Part shown: piece by piece, positions 1-7,972 of the stretch
Layout: each line of letters opens with the position of its first letter
Numbering within the stretch: the stretch's first letter is position 1
NCBI GenBank assembly: GCA_045540975.1
Contig: JAZQIE010000162.1
Span: 1 to 25,117, forward strand
Reading direction: 5' to 3'
Length of the DNA stretch: 25,117 nt
DNA from: SIG510 sp045540975
GTDB lineage: Bacteria; Bacillota; Clostridia; Oscillospirales; JAAYXM01
Notes under the pieces: model-generated
What the model was told of the DNA's origin: nothing
Databases searched by the model: none
What the model saw: the letters and a program-made list of their open reading frames with translations, nothing else
Position numbers and translations under genes: made by a program

Positions 1-109
1 GATTAAAACCTGCAACACCCGCTTAAACGATGCGGAGCAAAAGGTATTGAAACTTGTGAAAGCGGAAGACGGCACCCCGATGACCGTTCCGTTCACGGAG
101 GAAGCATAA
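1..109 (+). CDS. xseB: Exodeoxyribonuclease VII small subunit, C-terminal end (partial)
   Basis: The window opens inside a reading frame whose last 35 codons can be read before a TAA at 107-109. The peptide contains CNTRLNDAEQKVLKLV, matching the conserved helix near the end of XseB (a Leu-x-x-Ala-Glu-Gln-x-Val pattern). XseB is the small subunit that pairs with XseA to degrade single-stranded DNA. The stop overlaps the ispA start by one base (TAATG), so the two are translationally coupled. The xseA-xseB-ispA order is standard in Firmicutes. The 5' part is outside the window. Confidence 0.82.
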   Translation, partial: IKTCNTRLNDAEQKVLKLVKAEDGTPMTVPFTEEA

Positions 110-996
110 TGAATCATAACGAACGGTTTTCCGTTTATCAGGAAACGATTAACACCTATCTGGATAAGTTTGTCCCGGAAAAAGATTGTTATTATCGGGA
201 GATTTTCAAGGCAATGCGCTACAGTCTCCTGGATGCAGGGAAACGTATTCGCCCTGTGCTTGTTTTGGAATTTGCACGCATGTGCGGTGTTGAGGAAGCG
301 CAAGCACTCCCATATGCATGCGCGCTTGAGATGATTCATACCTATTCTCTCATCCATGACGATTTACCGTGCATGGACGATGACGAACTCCGTCGCGGCA
401 GACCGACCAGCCACATTGTGTTTGGTGAAGCCACCGCAACACTTGCGGGTGATGCGCTGCTCAATAAAGCATTTGAAGTGGTCACAAATGCTGCGGTGAA
501 CGGAACAATCCCGTCCGAAAATGCGCTCAAAGCAATGAAAGCGCTTGCGGATGCTTCGGGTGCCGACGGTATGATTGGCGGTCAAATTATCGATATGGAA
601 GGGGAGTCCCGTTCTCTTCCCATTGAGGAGTTACGCACGCTGCATCGTCTGAAAACCGGTGCGCTCATTCGTGCTGGTGCGGAGATTCCGTGTATGCTTG
701 CAAACGCTTCGCAAGAAAAACTGCAAGCCGCAATCGCTTACACCGAAGCAATCGGACTTGCATTCCAAATGCAGGACGATATTTTGGATGTGGAAGGTGA
801 TGCAGCTCTGCTCGGGAAAGCAACCGGTGCGGATGCCGCATGCGGAAAATCCACCTTTGTCAACCTGTTGGGTCTTGACCGTTGTAAAGAGATGGTGGAA
901 GAACTTACCCAAACCGCTATTGATGCGCTCGGTGTTTTTGACGATTCCGACTTCCTTGTTTGGCTTGCAAAACTTCTTTCCAAGCGCAATCATTGA
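109..996 (+). CDS. ispA: Farnesyl diphosphate synthase / polyprenyl synthetase
   Basis: This 295-residue protein is a short-chain trans-prenyltransferase that condenses isopentenyl diphosphate with dimethylallyl and geranyl diphosphate to give farnesyl diphosphate in the cytoplasm. Both Asp-rich Mg-binding motifs are visible: the first at residues 84-90 (DDLPCMD, followed by DDELRRGRP) and the second at 223-227 (DDILD). GKRIRP near residues 44-49 is the usual diphosphate-binding stretch. Length is normal for the family. The ATG overlaps the xseB stop and has GGAGG about 7 bases upstream. It sits in the same operon as dxs, which makes the first intermediate of the same isoprenoid route. Confidence 0.95.
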   Translation: MNHNERFSVYQETINTYLDKFVPEKDCYYREIFKAMRYSLLDAGKRIRPVLVLEFARMCGVEEAQALPYACALEMIHTYSLIHDDLPCMDDDELRRGRPTSHIVFGEATATLAGDALLNKAFEVVTNAAVNGTIPSENALKAMKALADASGADGMIGGQIIDMEGESRSLPIEELRTLHRLKTGALIRAGAEIPCMLANASQEKLQAAIAYTEAIGLAFQMQDDILDVEGDAALLGKATGADAACGKSTFVNLLGLDRCKEMVEELTQTAIDALGVFDDSDFLVWLAKLLSKRNH

Positions 997-1001
997 TTTG
1001 G

Positions 1002-1030
1002 TTGTAACTTTGACAAAAGTATGATATACT
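1002..1030 (+). promoter_or_regulatory. Candidate internal promoter for the OLE-type RNA
   Basis: Just after the ispA stop, TTGTAA (1002-1007) and TATACT (1025-1030) are separated by 17 bases, a good sigma-A spacing. The predicted start of transcription, near 1037, falls at the 5' side of the closing helix of the structured RNA. This would allow the RNA to be made independently of the upstream operon. Inferred from sequence match only. Confidence 0.5.
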
Positions 1031-1036
1031 AAAAAA

Positions 1037-1630
1037 TAATATGGGTGCAGTATCCTAGTCAGAACTACCGATTCCCAAGACGGGCCTAAAAATCCGTTAA
1101 AGGGCATATCGATGAAGTCCCTTGTGCTTGCTTCTCTCGCCCAGATTGGGGTGGGTGCTGGGGGTTAAGGCTTTAGGGCGGATTACAATGGCATGTAATT
1201 CTAACCCTACTGCCGTGGAGACCCGAACCCGTGGATTCCCGAACATTCAACGAATTGACGGAATTTACGGACCGGGATAGAACCTGCAATGCGGTGTAAA
1301 AGCTGTGTGCAGAGTAGCCTGTCTTGAGTGGACTGCGGTGAATGAGAGAATACAGCGGCACTATCGTGGCCAAGTGTAGTGTTCGTTGCTTTCTGAAACC
1401 CTGGCTGCAAAAGAGACCAAGAATCGGCTTGTCTGTTATGGAAATCATCTAGGCTGTTGTGCAGAAAAGGGATTGCAGTGCGGACTGAGTGGCAATCCGG
1501 TACCGATGTTGGCAACACTTCGGTTTGGGATTTAAAGGGAAACCGCCCTCATTGGCGACAAAGGGTATCCTAAGTGGAAATCAGACCGGACCTAAGCCGT
1601 AAGATTAACTTTTTCTGCTGCCCATATGAT
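1037..1630 (+). ncRNA. ole: OLE RNA (ornate, large, extremophilic RNA)
   Basis: A stretch of roughly 590 bases between ispA and a membrane-protein gene ahead of dxs has no plausible coding frame on either strand. It is GC-richer than ordinary spacer and full of short self-complementary segments. The ends can be placed by a terminal pairing: ATATGGG at 1039-1045 is complementary to CCCATAT at 1621-1627. Size (about 600 nt), position after ispA, and the OapA-like gene immediately downstream all match OLE RNA, a membrane-associated RNA that forms a ribonucleoprotein with OapA and is linked to stress tolerance in Firmicutes. There is no T-run after the 3' helix, so it is probably processed from, or read through into, the oapA mRNA. 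Class assignment rests on context and size; no covariance-model search could be run. Confidence 0.82.
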
Positions 1631-1654
1631 TTTAAAAATAAGGAGGTTTCTCCG

Positions 1655-2242
1655 GTGAGAGAAGGAGATCCTGTTTCATCCGGAAGTGCAAAAAAACAGA
1701 AGCCTGTAAAGAACGAGAAAAAATCCAATCTTCGTTGGACCGTTACCGTTTTATTTCTCAGTTTTGTTCTTTCGCTTGTATTCAATGCACTTTCCGATTT
1801 GTTGTTGCAAGGGGTCGGATTAATTATCGCGTTTTGTGTCCTTGCGGCATTCATTCTGTTTGGTATCATTTTTGACATTCTCGGTGTAGCGACCACATCC
1901 GCGTCCCCAAGCCCGTTTCATGCCATGGCGGCACATCGGGTAAAGGGGGCGAAGGAAGCGATTTGGCTCCTTCAAAACACCGAGAAGGTTTCCAGTTTTT
2001 GTAACGATGTCATTGGTGATATCGCGGGCATTATCAGTGGTGCGACCGCGGCGGTCATCATTGCAAAACTGCCGTTTCAAAACATTTGGCTGTCGCTTGT
2101 AATTACCGCACTTGTTGCGGGCTTTACGGTTGGTGGCAAAGCCTTCGGCAAAAGTTTTGCCATTAATTACAGCAATTCCATTGTCTTTTGCGTTGGGAAG
2201 ATACTGTACTTCTTCAAGCACATATTCTCAAAGAAAAAATAG
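1655..2242 (+). CDS. oapA: OLE-associated membrane protein OapA
   Basis: The start is GTG at 1655, preceded by AAGGAGG (about 1640-1646); a longer open frame runs upstream but lies inside the RNA gene. The 195-residue protein has a charged N-terminus (Lys-rich, residues 13-24) and hydrophobic segments near 27-47, 55-75, 118-137, 145-162 and 175-187, so it is a multi-pass inner-membrane protein. A conserved-looking central part has FDILGVATTSAS and a later CNDVIGDIAGIISG stretch. Its place directly after the RNA and before dxs matches OapA, which binds OLE RNA and holds it at the membrane. Its resemblance to DUF21-like transporter domains is a weak impression only. It ends in a Lys-rich tail. 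Confidence 0.82.
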   Translation: MREGDPVSSGSAKKQKPVKNEKKSNLRWTVTVLFLSFVLSLVFNALSDLLLQGVGLIIAFCVLAAFILFGIIFDILGVATTSASPSPFHAMAAHRVKGAKEAIWLLQNTEKVSSFCNDVIGDIAGIISGATAAVIIAKLPFQNIWLSLVITALVAGFTVGGKAFGKSFAINYSNSIVFCVGKILYFFKHIFSKKK

Positions 2243-4116
2243 CCAAACCGCGTGGGGGTGGTTTTACGAACCGGTTACTCGATCAAATAACATCTCCGGA
2301 TGATTTGAAAAACCTTTCGATTGATGAATTGACCCGTTTGTCGGACGAGATTCGCAAGTTTTTATTGGAACACGTTGCGGAAACAGGTGGACACCTTGCG
2401 TCCAATTTAGGCATTGTTGAGATGACATTGGCGCTGCACATCGTGTTTGACAGTTCGGTCGACCGTCTTATTTTTGACGTCGGTCACCAAAGCTATGTAC
2501 ATAAGATTCTGACCGGTCGTAAGGACCGGTTTGATTCCTTGCGGCAGTATGGCGGACTCTCCGGTTTTTTGCGTCCTGATGAGAGTATTCATGACCCGTG
2601 TATCAGCGGACATGCCTCAAACTCTGTCTCTGTCGGACTCGGAATGGCTCGCGCACGTACATTGCGCGGTGAGGATTATTCGGTTGTTTCTGTCATCGGT
2701 GACGGCGCGCTGACCGGCGGTCTCGCATATGAGGCGCTCAACGATGCAGGTCAAAGCGCGGAACCGCTCATTGTTATCTTGAACGATAACGAAATGTCCA
2801 TTACCAAAAATGTCGGTGCAATGAGTAATTATCTCGCAAGAATCCGCTTGCGTCCGCGTTATCTCAGATTCAAGGGTGTCTACCGCAGAGCAATGCAAAA
2901 ACTCCCGTTTGGGAAACCGATTGACAACTTCTTGCACCGCGTTAAGAATTCAATCAAACGTGTGTTTATCAATTCCTCGATTTTTGAGGACATGGGCTTT
3001 GTGTTTCTCGGCCCGGCAGACGGTCATGACCTCAAATACATGATCTATCTCTTCCGTCTGGCGCGGGATTTAAAAAAGCCGGTTTTGATTCATTTAATGA
3101 CCACCAAAGGAAAAGGGTATCCTCATTCCGAACAAAACCCCCAGAATTTCCACGGTGTCTCCAAATTCGATATATCCTCGGGGCAGCCGGTTCATAAGTC
3201 TGCGCATTCTTTTTCTTCCACATTCGGCAATGAACTTTGCGCCCTGGCTGAAGAGAATCCGTCCGTTTGCGGCATCACAGCGGCAATGTCCACCGGTGTC
3301 GGCCTCGGTAAATTTTCGGAGCAATTCCCTAATCGCTTCTTTGATGTCGGAATTGCGGAAGGTCATGCGATTGCAATGGCGGCAGGTCTTGCCAAGCAGG
3401 GGATGACCCCGGTTTGCGCAATTTACTCCACCTTCCTCCAGCGTGCATATGATATGCTCATCCACGATGTTTCGATTTCAAAACTCCATGTCGTTCTCGC
3501 GGTTGACCGTGCGGGCCTGGTTGGAGAAGACGGTGAAACGCACCACGGCGTGTTTGACGTCGGTTTTTTGCGTCAAATTCCGGGTATGGTGGTTCTGTGC
3601 CCGTCCAATTATTCAGAGCTCAAATCCATGCTGCAATATGCAGTCAATGAAGTTGACGGACCGGTTGCTTTACGGTATCCGCGCGGCGGCGAAGGGGACT
3701 ATACCGAGAATTCGTTCGCCTCTCACACACCTTGTGTCCGTTTGACCGAAGGTGATTCCGTGACGGTTGTTACTTACGGGATGATGCTCAACCGTGTGCT
3801 GCAAGCAGAAAATCGCGCACGTGATTGTGGCATCGGCTGTGATGTGATCAAACTAAATTCCATCGAGAATCTTGCATTTGATCTGGTCTTTGATTCGGTT
3901 TGTAAAACAGGAAAACTTCTTGTTGTTGAGGATACGATGGAAGCGGGCGGCGTGGGTCAAGCCCTTCTTGCGGAGCTTACCGCACGTGGGATTTCTTGCA
4001 AGTCACATCTCTTAAATCTCGGTCATGACTACACCAAAAACGGTGATTTGGAGCATTTATATGCAGAGAATCATTTGGATGTTCACGGAATTTACCGTGC
4101 AATTACGGAGGAATAA
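2188..4116 (+). CDS. dxs: 1-deoxy-D-xylulose-5-phosphate synthase (start codon uncertain)
   Basis: A thiamine-diphosphate enzyme that joins pyruvate and glyceraldehyde 3-phosphate, the first step of the MEP isoprenoid pathway. Visible motifs are GHQSYVHK, the TPP/Mg-binding GDGALTGG, the NDNEMS stretch, the catalytic-Glu region VGIAEGHA (E. coli has AEQHA) and DRAGLVGEDGETHHG. Homology starts at LLDQITSPDD, encoded from 2275. The only canonical start upstream is TTG at 2188, which lies inside oapA and has no ribosome site. A Shine-Dalgarno-like GGGGGTGG (2254-2261) precedes an in-frame ACG at 2266, which would give the normal length of 616 residues. The coordinates follow the canonical TTG; the true start is probably at 2266. 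Confidence 0.93.
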   Translation: MRWEDTVLLQAHILKEKIAKPRGGGFTNRLLDQITSPDDLKNLSIDELTRLSDEIRKFLLEHVAETGGHLASNLGIVEMTLALHIVFDSSVDRLIFDVGHQSYVHKILTGRKDRFDSLRQYGGLSGFLRPDESIHDPCISGHASNSVSVGLGMARARTLRGEDYSVVSVIGDGALTGGLAYEALNDAGQSAEPLIVILNDNEMSITKNVGAMSNYLARIRLRPRYLRFKGVYRRAMQKLPFGKPIDNFLHRVKNSIKRVFINSSIFEDMGFVFLGPADGHDLKYMIYLFRLARDLKKPVLIHLMTTKGKGYPHSEQNPQNFHGVSKFDISSGQPVHKSAHSFSSTFGNELCALAEENPSVCGITAAMSTGVGLGKFSEQFPNRFFDVGIAEGHAIAMAAGLAKQGMTPVCAIYSTFLQRAYDMLIHDVSISKLHVVLAVDRAGLVGEDGETHHGVFDVGFLRQIPGMVVLCPSNYSELKSMLQYAVNEVDGPVALRYPRGGEGDYTENSFASHTPCVRLTEGDSVTVVTYGMMLNRVLQAENRARDCGIGCDVIKLNSIENLAFDLVFDSVCKTGKLLVVEDTMEAGGVGQALLAELTARGISCKSHLLNLGHDYTKNGDLEHLYAENHLDVHGIYRAITEE

Positions 4117-4119
4117 CAT

Positions 4120-4923
4120 TTGAGTGAGAAAATACGCTTGGACCTTGCCTTGGTTGAGCGCGGCCTGATTTCAAGTCGGGAGCGCGCAAAAACCACCATC
4201 ATGGAAGGCAATGTCTATGTCAATGAACAAAAAGCGGATAAGCCCGGGATACAGGTGTCAGAGAAAGACGCCATTGAAGTACGCGGCAAAGCATTAAACT
4301 ATGTGAGTCGCGGCGGCTTGAAGCTTGAAAAGGCGCTCAACTATTTTGAAGTTGACCCGAAGGATGCTATCGTTATCGATGCAGGCGCATCCACCGGCGG
4401 ATTCACCGATTGCCTGCTTCAACGCGGTGCACAGAAGGTCTATGCGGTTGACGTCGGATACGGTCAGCTTGCGTGGAATCTTCGCACACATCCTCAAGTT
4501 GTGTGTATGGAGCGCACCAACGTCCGCTATCTAACGCATGAAACCATCCCGGATGAGCTCGATCTTGCAGTAATCGATGTATCATTTATTTCTCTCTCAT
4601 TGGTTTTGCCTGCGATTTTCAATCTCTTGAAAGAGAACGGTAAGGTTCTCTGTCTGATTAAACCGCAGTTTGAAGCAGGCCGTGAGAAGGTGGGGAAGAA
4701 GGGCGTTGTTCGTGACCCTGAGGTGCACCGTGAAGTGTTAGAGCACTTCTGCACTTCTGTTAAAAGCCTCGGGTTCTCTGTTTTGGGAATTACTTACTCT
4801 CCGATTACAGGTCCTGAAGGCAACATCGAATTTTTGGGCCATCTCCAAAAAAACGGAGCAGAAGATTCGATTCCGGATTTAGAGGCGCTTGTTTTGGAAG
4901 CGCATAACGGTTTGAAAGGATAG
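4120..4923 (+). CDS. tlyA: TlyA family rRNA 2'-O-methyltransferase
   Basis: A 267-residue protein with an N-terminal S4 RNA-binding domain (about residues 3-60: RLDLALVERGLISSRERAK) and a C-terminal FtsJ-like methyltransferase domain whose SAM-binding glycine motif is DAGASTGG at 87-94. TlyA proteins methylate ribose in 16S and, in some species, 23S rRNA. The start is TTG at 4120, with GGAGGA in the last codons of dxs about 8 bases upstream, so the two genes are coupled. The dxs-tlyA-nadK order is standard in Firmicutes. Older databases call the family hemolysin; the sequence supports the methyltransferase role. Confidence 0.92.
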   Translation: MSEKIRLDLALVERGLISSRERAKTTIMEGNVYVNEQKADKPGIQVSEKDAIEVRGKALNYVSRGGLKLEKALNYFEVDPKDAIVIDAGASTGGFTDCLLQRGAQKVYAVDVGYGQLAWNLRTHPQVVCMERTNVRYLTHETIPDELDLAVIDVSFISLSLVLPAIFNLLKENGKVLCLIKPQFEAGREKVGKKGVVRDPEVHREVLEHFCTSVKSLGFSVLGITYSPITGPEGNIEFLGHLQKNGAEDSIPDLEALVLEAHNGLKG

Positions 4924-4928
4924 TAGCC

Positions 4929-5798
4929 ATGAAACGTGTGATGCTTTACCCGAACCCGACACGCGATATCGGTCTCGCGTGTTCAAAGCAAATTGCAGAC
5001 ATTCTGAAAAAAGCCGATATTATTGCGACTTTGCCGAACGATGTCCCATTTAGTGGAGATGCATCGTTCGAAGTCCTGCCGTTCGTGGAAGCAATTCGCG
5101 GTGTCGAAATGATTCTGTGTCTTGGTGGAGACGGCTCGATTCTGCGTACCGCAATTCCTGCCGCTCATTACGAAATCCCGATTTTGGGTATCAATATCGG
5201 GAATATGGGCTATATGACCGAAATGGATGCAGACGAAATCGGAGATCTTCCCGCAATCATTCACGGTGGTACATATGAAGTAGACGAACGTATGATGCTT
5301 GACGTTTCCATCCGTCGCAATGACAAAGTTATTTTTGAAACCACCGCGCTCAACGATGTCGGTGTTTGTAAGAGTGGTTTGACGAAGATTATCGACCTTG
5401 ATGTTTATGCCGATAACTTTTTCATTTCCCACTATAACGGTGACGGTGTAGTCATCGCATCTCCGACGGGTTCAACCGCGTATTCCATGTCCGCGGGCGG
5501 TCCGATTATCGATCCCCTTGCGCGCAATATTACGCTCACTCCGATTTGCTCTCACTCGCTCTCCGATAAGCCGATTGTTTTGTCTTATCGCCGTACTCTG
5601 TTCATCCAGGCACAAAGCACCAAACCCGGAACAATCGTGGTCAGTGCAGACGGCTGCGAAGGGATTCCGCTTGTGCTCGGAGACCAGGTTGTGATTCGTA
5701 TTTCGGATTTAAAAACCCGTTTGGTCCGTTATAAAAACCGTAACTTCTACGATGTCGTTTGCAGTAAACTCTCGGATCGGAGGGTGGACGGTAAATGA
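4929..5798 (+). CDS. nadK: NAD kinase
   Basis: ATP- or polyphosphate-dependent NAD kinase, 289 residues, producing NADP in the cytoplasm. The family signature GGDGS is at residues 66-70, and the second block, with ISHYNGDG and ASPTGSTAYSMSAGGP, forms the NAD-binding domain. LNDVGVCKSG occupies the conserved Asn-Asp position. The ATG at 4929 lies 5 bases after the tlyA stop, with AAAGGA ahead of it. The stop overlaps the argR start (ATGA). Confidence 0.95.
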   Translation: MKRVMLYPNPTRDIGLACSKQIADILKKADIIATLPNDVPFSGDASFEVLPFVEAIRGVEMILCLGGDGSILRTAIPAAHYEIPILGINIGNMGYMTEMDADEIGDLPAIIHGGTYEVDERMMLDVSIRRNDKVIFETTALNDVGVCKSGLTKIIDLDVYADNFFISHYNGDGVVIASPTGSTAYSMSAGGPIIDPLARNITLTPICSHSLSDKPIVLSYRRTLFIQAQSTKPGTIVVSADGCEGIPLVLGDQVVIRISDLKTRLVRYKNRNFYDVVCSKLSDRRVDGK

Positions 5799-6253
5799 AA
5801 TCTCAACGCCAAGCCAAGATTTTGAGCCTGATTCAGGAGTTTGAGATTGAAACACAAATGGAGCTTACCGACCGTTTGAACGAATCGGGATTTGCCGCAA
5901 CACAGGCAACCGTTTCCCGCGATATCAAAGAACTCCATCTTGTGAAATCCACATCCAAATCCGGCAAAAGTAAATACAGTACCAGCGCATCTCATACCGC
6001 AAGCGCGTTTTCCTCGCGGCTGCTTACCATCTTTCGTGAGAGTGTGCTCTCTTATGACTTTGCGCAAAATATCGTTGTAATTAAAACCATGCCGGGTCTC
6101 GCATCCGCCGCTTGTTCCGCGCTTGACGGAATGCATATTGCGGATGTTGTCGGCACCATTGCGGGCGATGACACGGGTTTTCTCGTCATGCGGTCGACCA
6201 AGGCTGCAACCGCTTTTTGTGCGGAACTGAAACGAATTCTGGTCAATGAATAA
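5795..6253 (+). CDS. argR: Arginine repressor
   Basis: A 152-residue transcription regulator of the ArgR/AhrC family. The N-terminal winged helix (residues 1-65) includes the recognition-helix segment ATQATVSRDIKEL. The C-terminal arginine-binding and oligomerisation domain has the family block VGTIAGDDTGFLVM with the two Asp residues that contact arginine. The start overlaps the nadK stop by 4 bases. argR next to recN is a long-conserved Firmicutes arrangement. No ARG box was sought or found near it. Confidence 0.94.
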   Translation: MKSQRQAKILSLIQEFEIETQMELTDRLNESGFAATQATVSRDIKELHLVKSTSKSGKSKYSTSASHTASAFSSRLLTIFRESVLSYDFAQNIVVIKTMPGLASAACSALDGMHIADVVGTIAGDDTGFLVMRSTKAATAFCAELKRILVNE

Positions 6254-6268
6254 TCGGAGGTGAACTCT

Positions 6269-7972
6269 GTGCTTACACTCCTTCATATCGAGAATATTGC
6301 GGTTATCGAGCGTTGTGATCTGGAGTTTCAGCACGGTTTTCATGTGCTTACCGGTGAAACCGGCGCAGGAAAATCCATTATCATCGATGCGATTAACATG
6401 ATTTTAGGTGAGCGCACGTCCCACGATTTAATCCGAACGGGAGCAGGAAAAGCGCTTGTGAGCGCAATGTTTGACCTTTCGGATTCCGATGCAGCCGAGT
6501 GGCTCTCCGATTCCGGATACTTGGATGAGGATGACCCGAAGACATTGCTGATTCAACGTGAAATCACAGTCGATGGAAGAAATACCTGCAAAATCAACGG
6601 TCGCCCCGCAACCGTTTCTTCTTTGAAAGAACTAAGTGTCAAGCTGGTCAATATCCACGGTCAGCACGGCAGCCAGCAGCTTTTGAATCGTGAATGCCAT
6701 TCGCTCTTTCTCGACCGTTTCACCGAAGACCCCGAGGGTATTTATGATGCATATCGCTCCGCTTTTGATGAACTGTTACAACTCCGTGCGGAAGAAAACA
6801 GTATTGTGACCGATGAGGATGAAAAAGCGCGCCGAATCGAGTATCTGGAATATCAAATCCGTGAACTTGAGGAGGCTGACTTGAAACCGGGTGAGGAAGA
6901 AGAACTTACCGAGCGCAGAAGGATTCTTCGCAACGCAACAAAACTGATGGACTCCTTATCGCAGGTTTTGTCACTCCTTTCGGGTGATGATGATTTGGCG
7001 GGGATTTGTGCATCGCTTCAGCAAGCGGAACACATTTTGTCCCGTATTTCCGACTTCGCACCCGAGTTGGAAGCATGGGCTTCCAAACTGGCATCCGCAA
7101 CCGATGTTTTATCCGAATTAACCGATGAGATTCGCTTCTTCACCGAAAATTACGATTGTTCTCCCGAGGAAATCGCGCGTGTTGAATCCCGCTGCGATTT
7201 GCTCAGCAAATTAAAAGGGAAGTATGGTAATTCGGTCGAGGATATGGTATCCTATTTGGAACAGGCGCGAAAAGAACTGAGTGACATCACACTTTCTTCC
7301 GAGCGTGCGGAACAACTGCATGCGTTGCGCACCGCTTGTGAAAAACGTGCTTATGTGCTTGCAGAGAAATTATTTGCTCAGCGCGAGGCTGCAGCACGGG
7401 ATTTGGAAACAAAAATTGCAGGTGAACTTGCGGATTTGGATATGGGAAAAGTTCAATTCTCAATTGTTCTCGCAAAACGTGATTCGCTTAACCGCCGTGG
7501 GATTGATGATGTTGAATTCTTAATCTCGACCAACCCCGGCGAGCCGTTAAAGTCGCTCAATAAAATCGCATCGGGCGGTGAACTTTCCCGTATCATGCTT
7601 GCGATTTTGAATGTTTTTGCCGCAAAAGACCATGTTCCGACTTTGATTTTTGATGAAGTGGATACCGGAATCAGCGGACGCGCCGCACAGCGCGTTGCGG
7701 AAAAACTTTGGCATCTTGCGACCTGCAAGCAAGTCATCTGTGTGACACATCTTGCGCAGCTTGCCGCAATGGCTGATGTGCATTATCAAATTGAAAAGAC
7801 GGTCCAAAATGACCGAACCTACACCAAAGTATTTGAATTGGACGAATCCGGACGTGTGGACGAACTCGCACGTATCACCGGCGGAAGTAATATTACGGAT
7901 ATGACGCGCAGCAACGCTTCTGAGCTTTTGCGTGGCGCTGAGATCTTAAAAAAGGAGATAACAAACCGATGA
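6269..7972 (+). CDS. recN: DNA repair protein RecN
   Basis: An SMC-like ATPase of about 567 residues that acts early in double-strand-break repair. The Walker A motif GETGAGKS is at residues 29-36. A long charged, coiled-coil central part (about 150-370) follows, then the ABC signature ASGGELSRIMLAI and Walker B/D-loop DEVDTGISGRAA. The GTG at 6269 is the preferred start: the alternative GTG at 6260 lies inside the ribosome site itself (GGAGGTG, 6256-6262). The gene follows argR by 15 bases and its stop overlaps the tyrS ATG. Confidence 0.95.
   Translation: MLTLLHIENIAVIERCDLEFQHGFHVLTGETGAGKSIIIDAINMILGERTSHDLIRTGAGKALVSAMFDLSDSDAAEWLSDSGYLDEDDPKTLLIQREITVDGRNTCKINGRPATVSSLKELSVKLVNIHGQHGSQQLLNRECHSLFLDRFTEDPEGIYDAYRSAFDELLQLRAEENSIVTDEDEKARRIEYLEYQIRELEEADLKPGEEEELTERRRILRNATKLMDSLSQVLSLLSGDDDLAGICASLQQAEHILSRISDFAPELEAWASKLASATDVLSELTDEIRFFTENYDCSPEEIARVESRCDLLSKLKGKYGNSVEDMVSYLEQARKELSDITLSSERAEQLHALRTACEKRAYVLAEKLFAQREAAARDLETKIAGELADLDMGKVQFSIVLAKRDSLNRRGIDDVEFLISTNPGEPLKSLNKIASGGELSRIMLAILNVFAAKDHVPTLIFDEVDTGISGRAAQRVAEKLWHLATCKQVICVTHLAQLAAMADVHYQIEKTVQNDRTYTKVFELDESGRVDELARITGGSNITDMTRSNASELLRGAEILKKEITNR

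Noticed and set aside
1173..1518. Minus-strand open frames within the RNA gene
   Set aside because: Low-quality frames overlapping the structured RNA, with no ribosome site. Context favours OLE RNA.
2231..2242. Programmed -1 frameshift from oapA into dxs at the A-run
   Set aside because: The A-run starts after a G, so the tandem slippery pairing is poor, and dxs does not need an OapA fusion. Kept only as one option in the dxs start finding.
7800..7970. T-box or other leader ahead of tyrS
   Set aside because: tyrS overlaps the recN stop, leaving no leader space.
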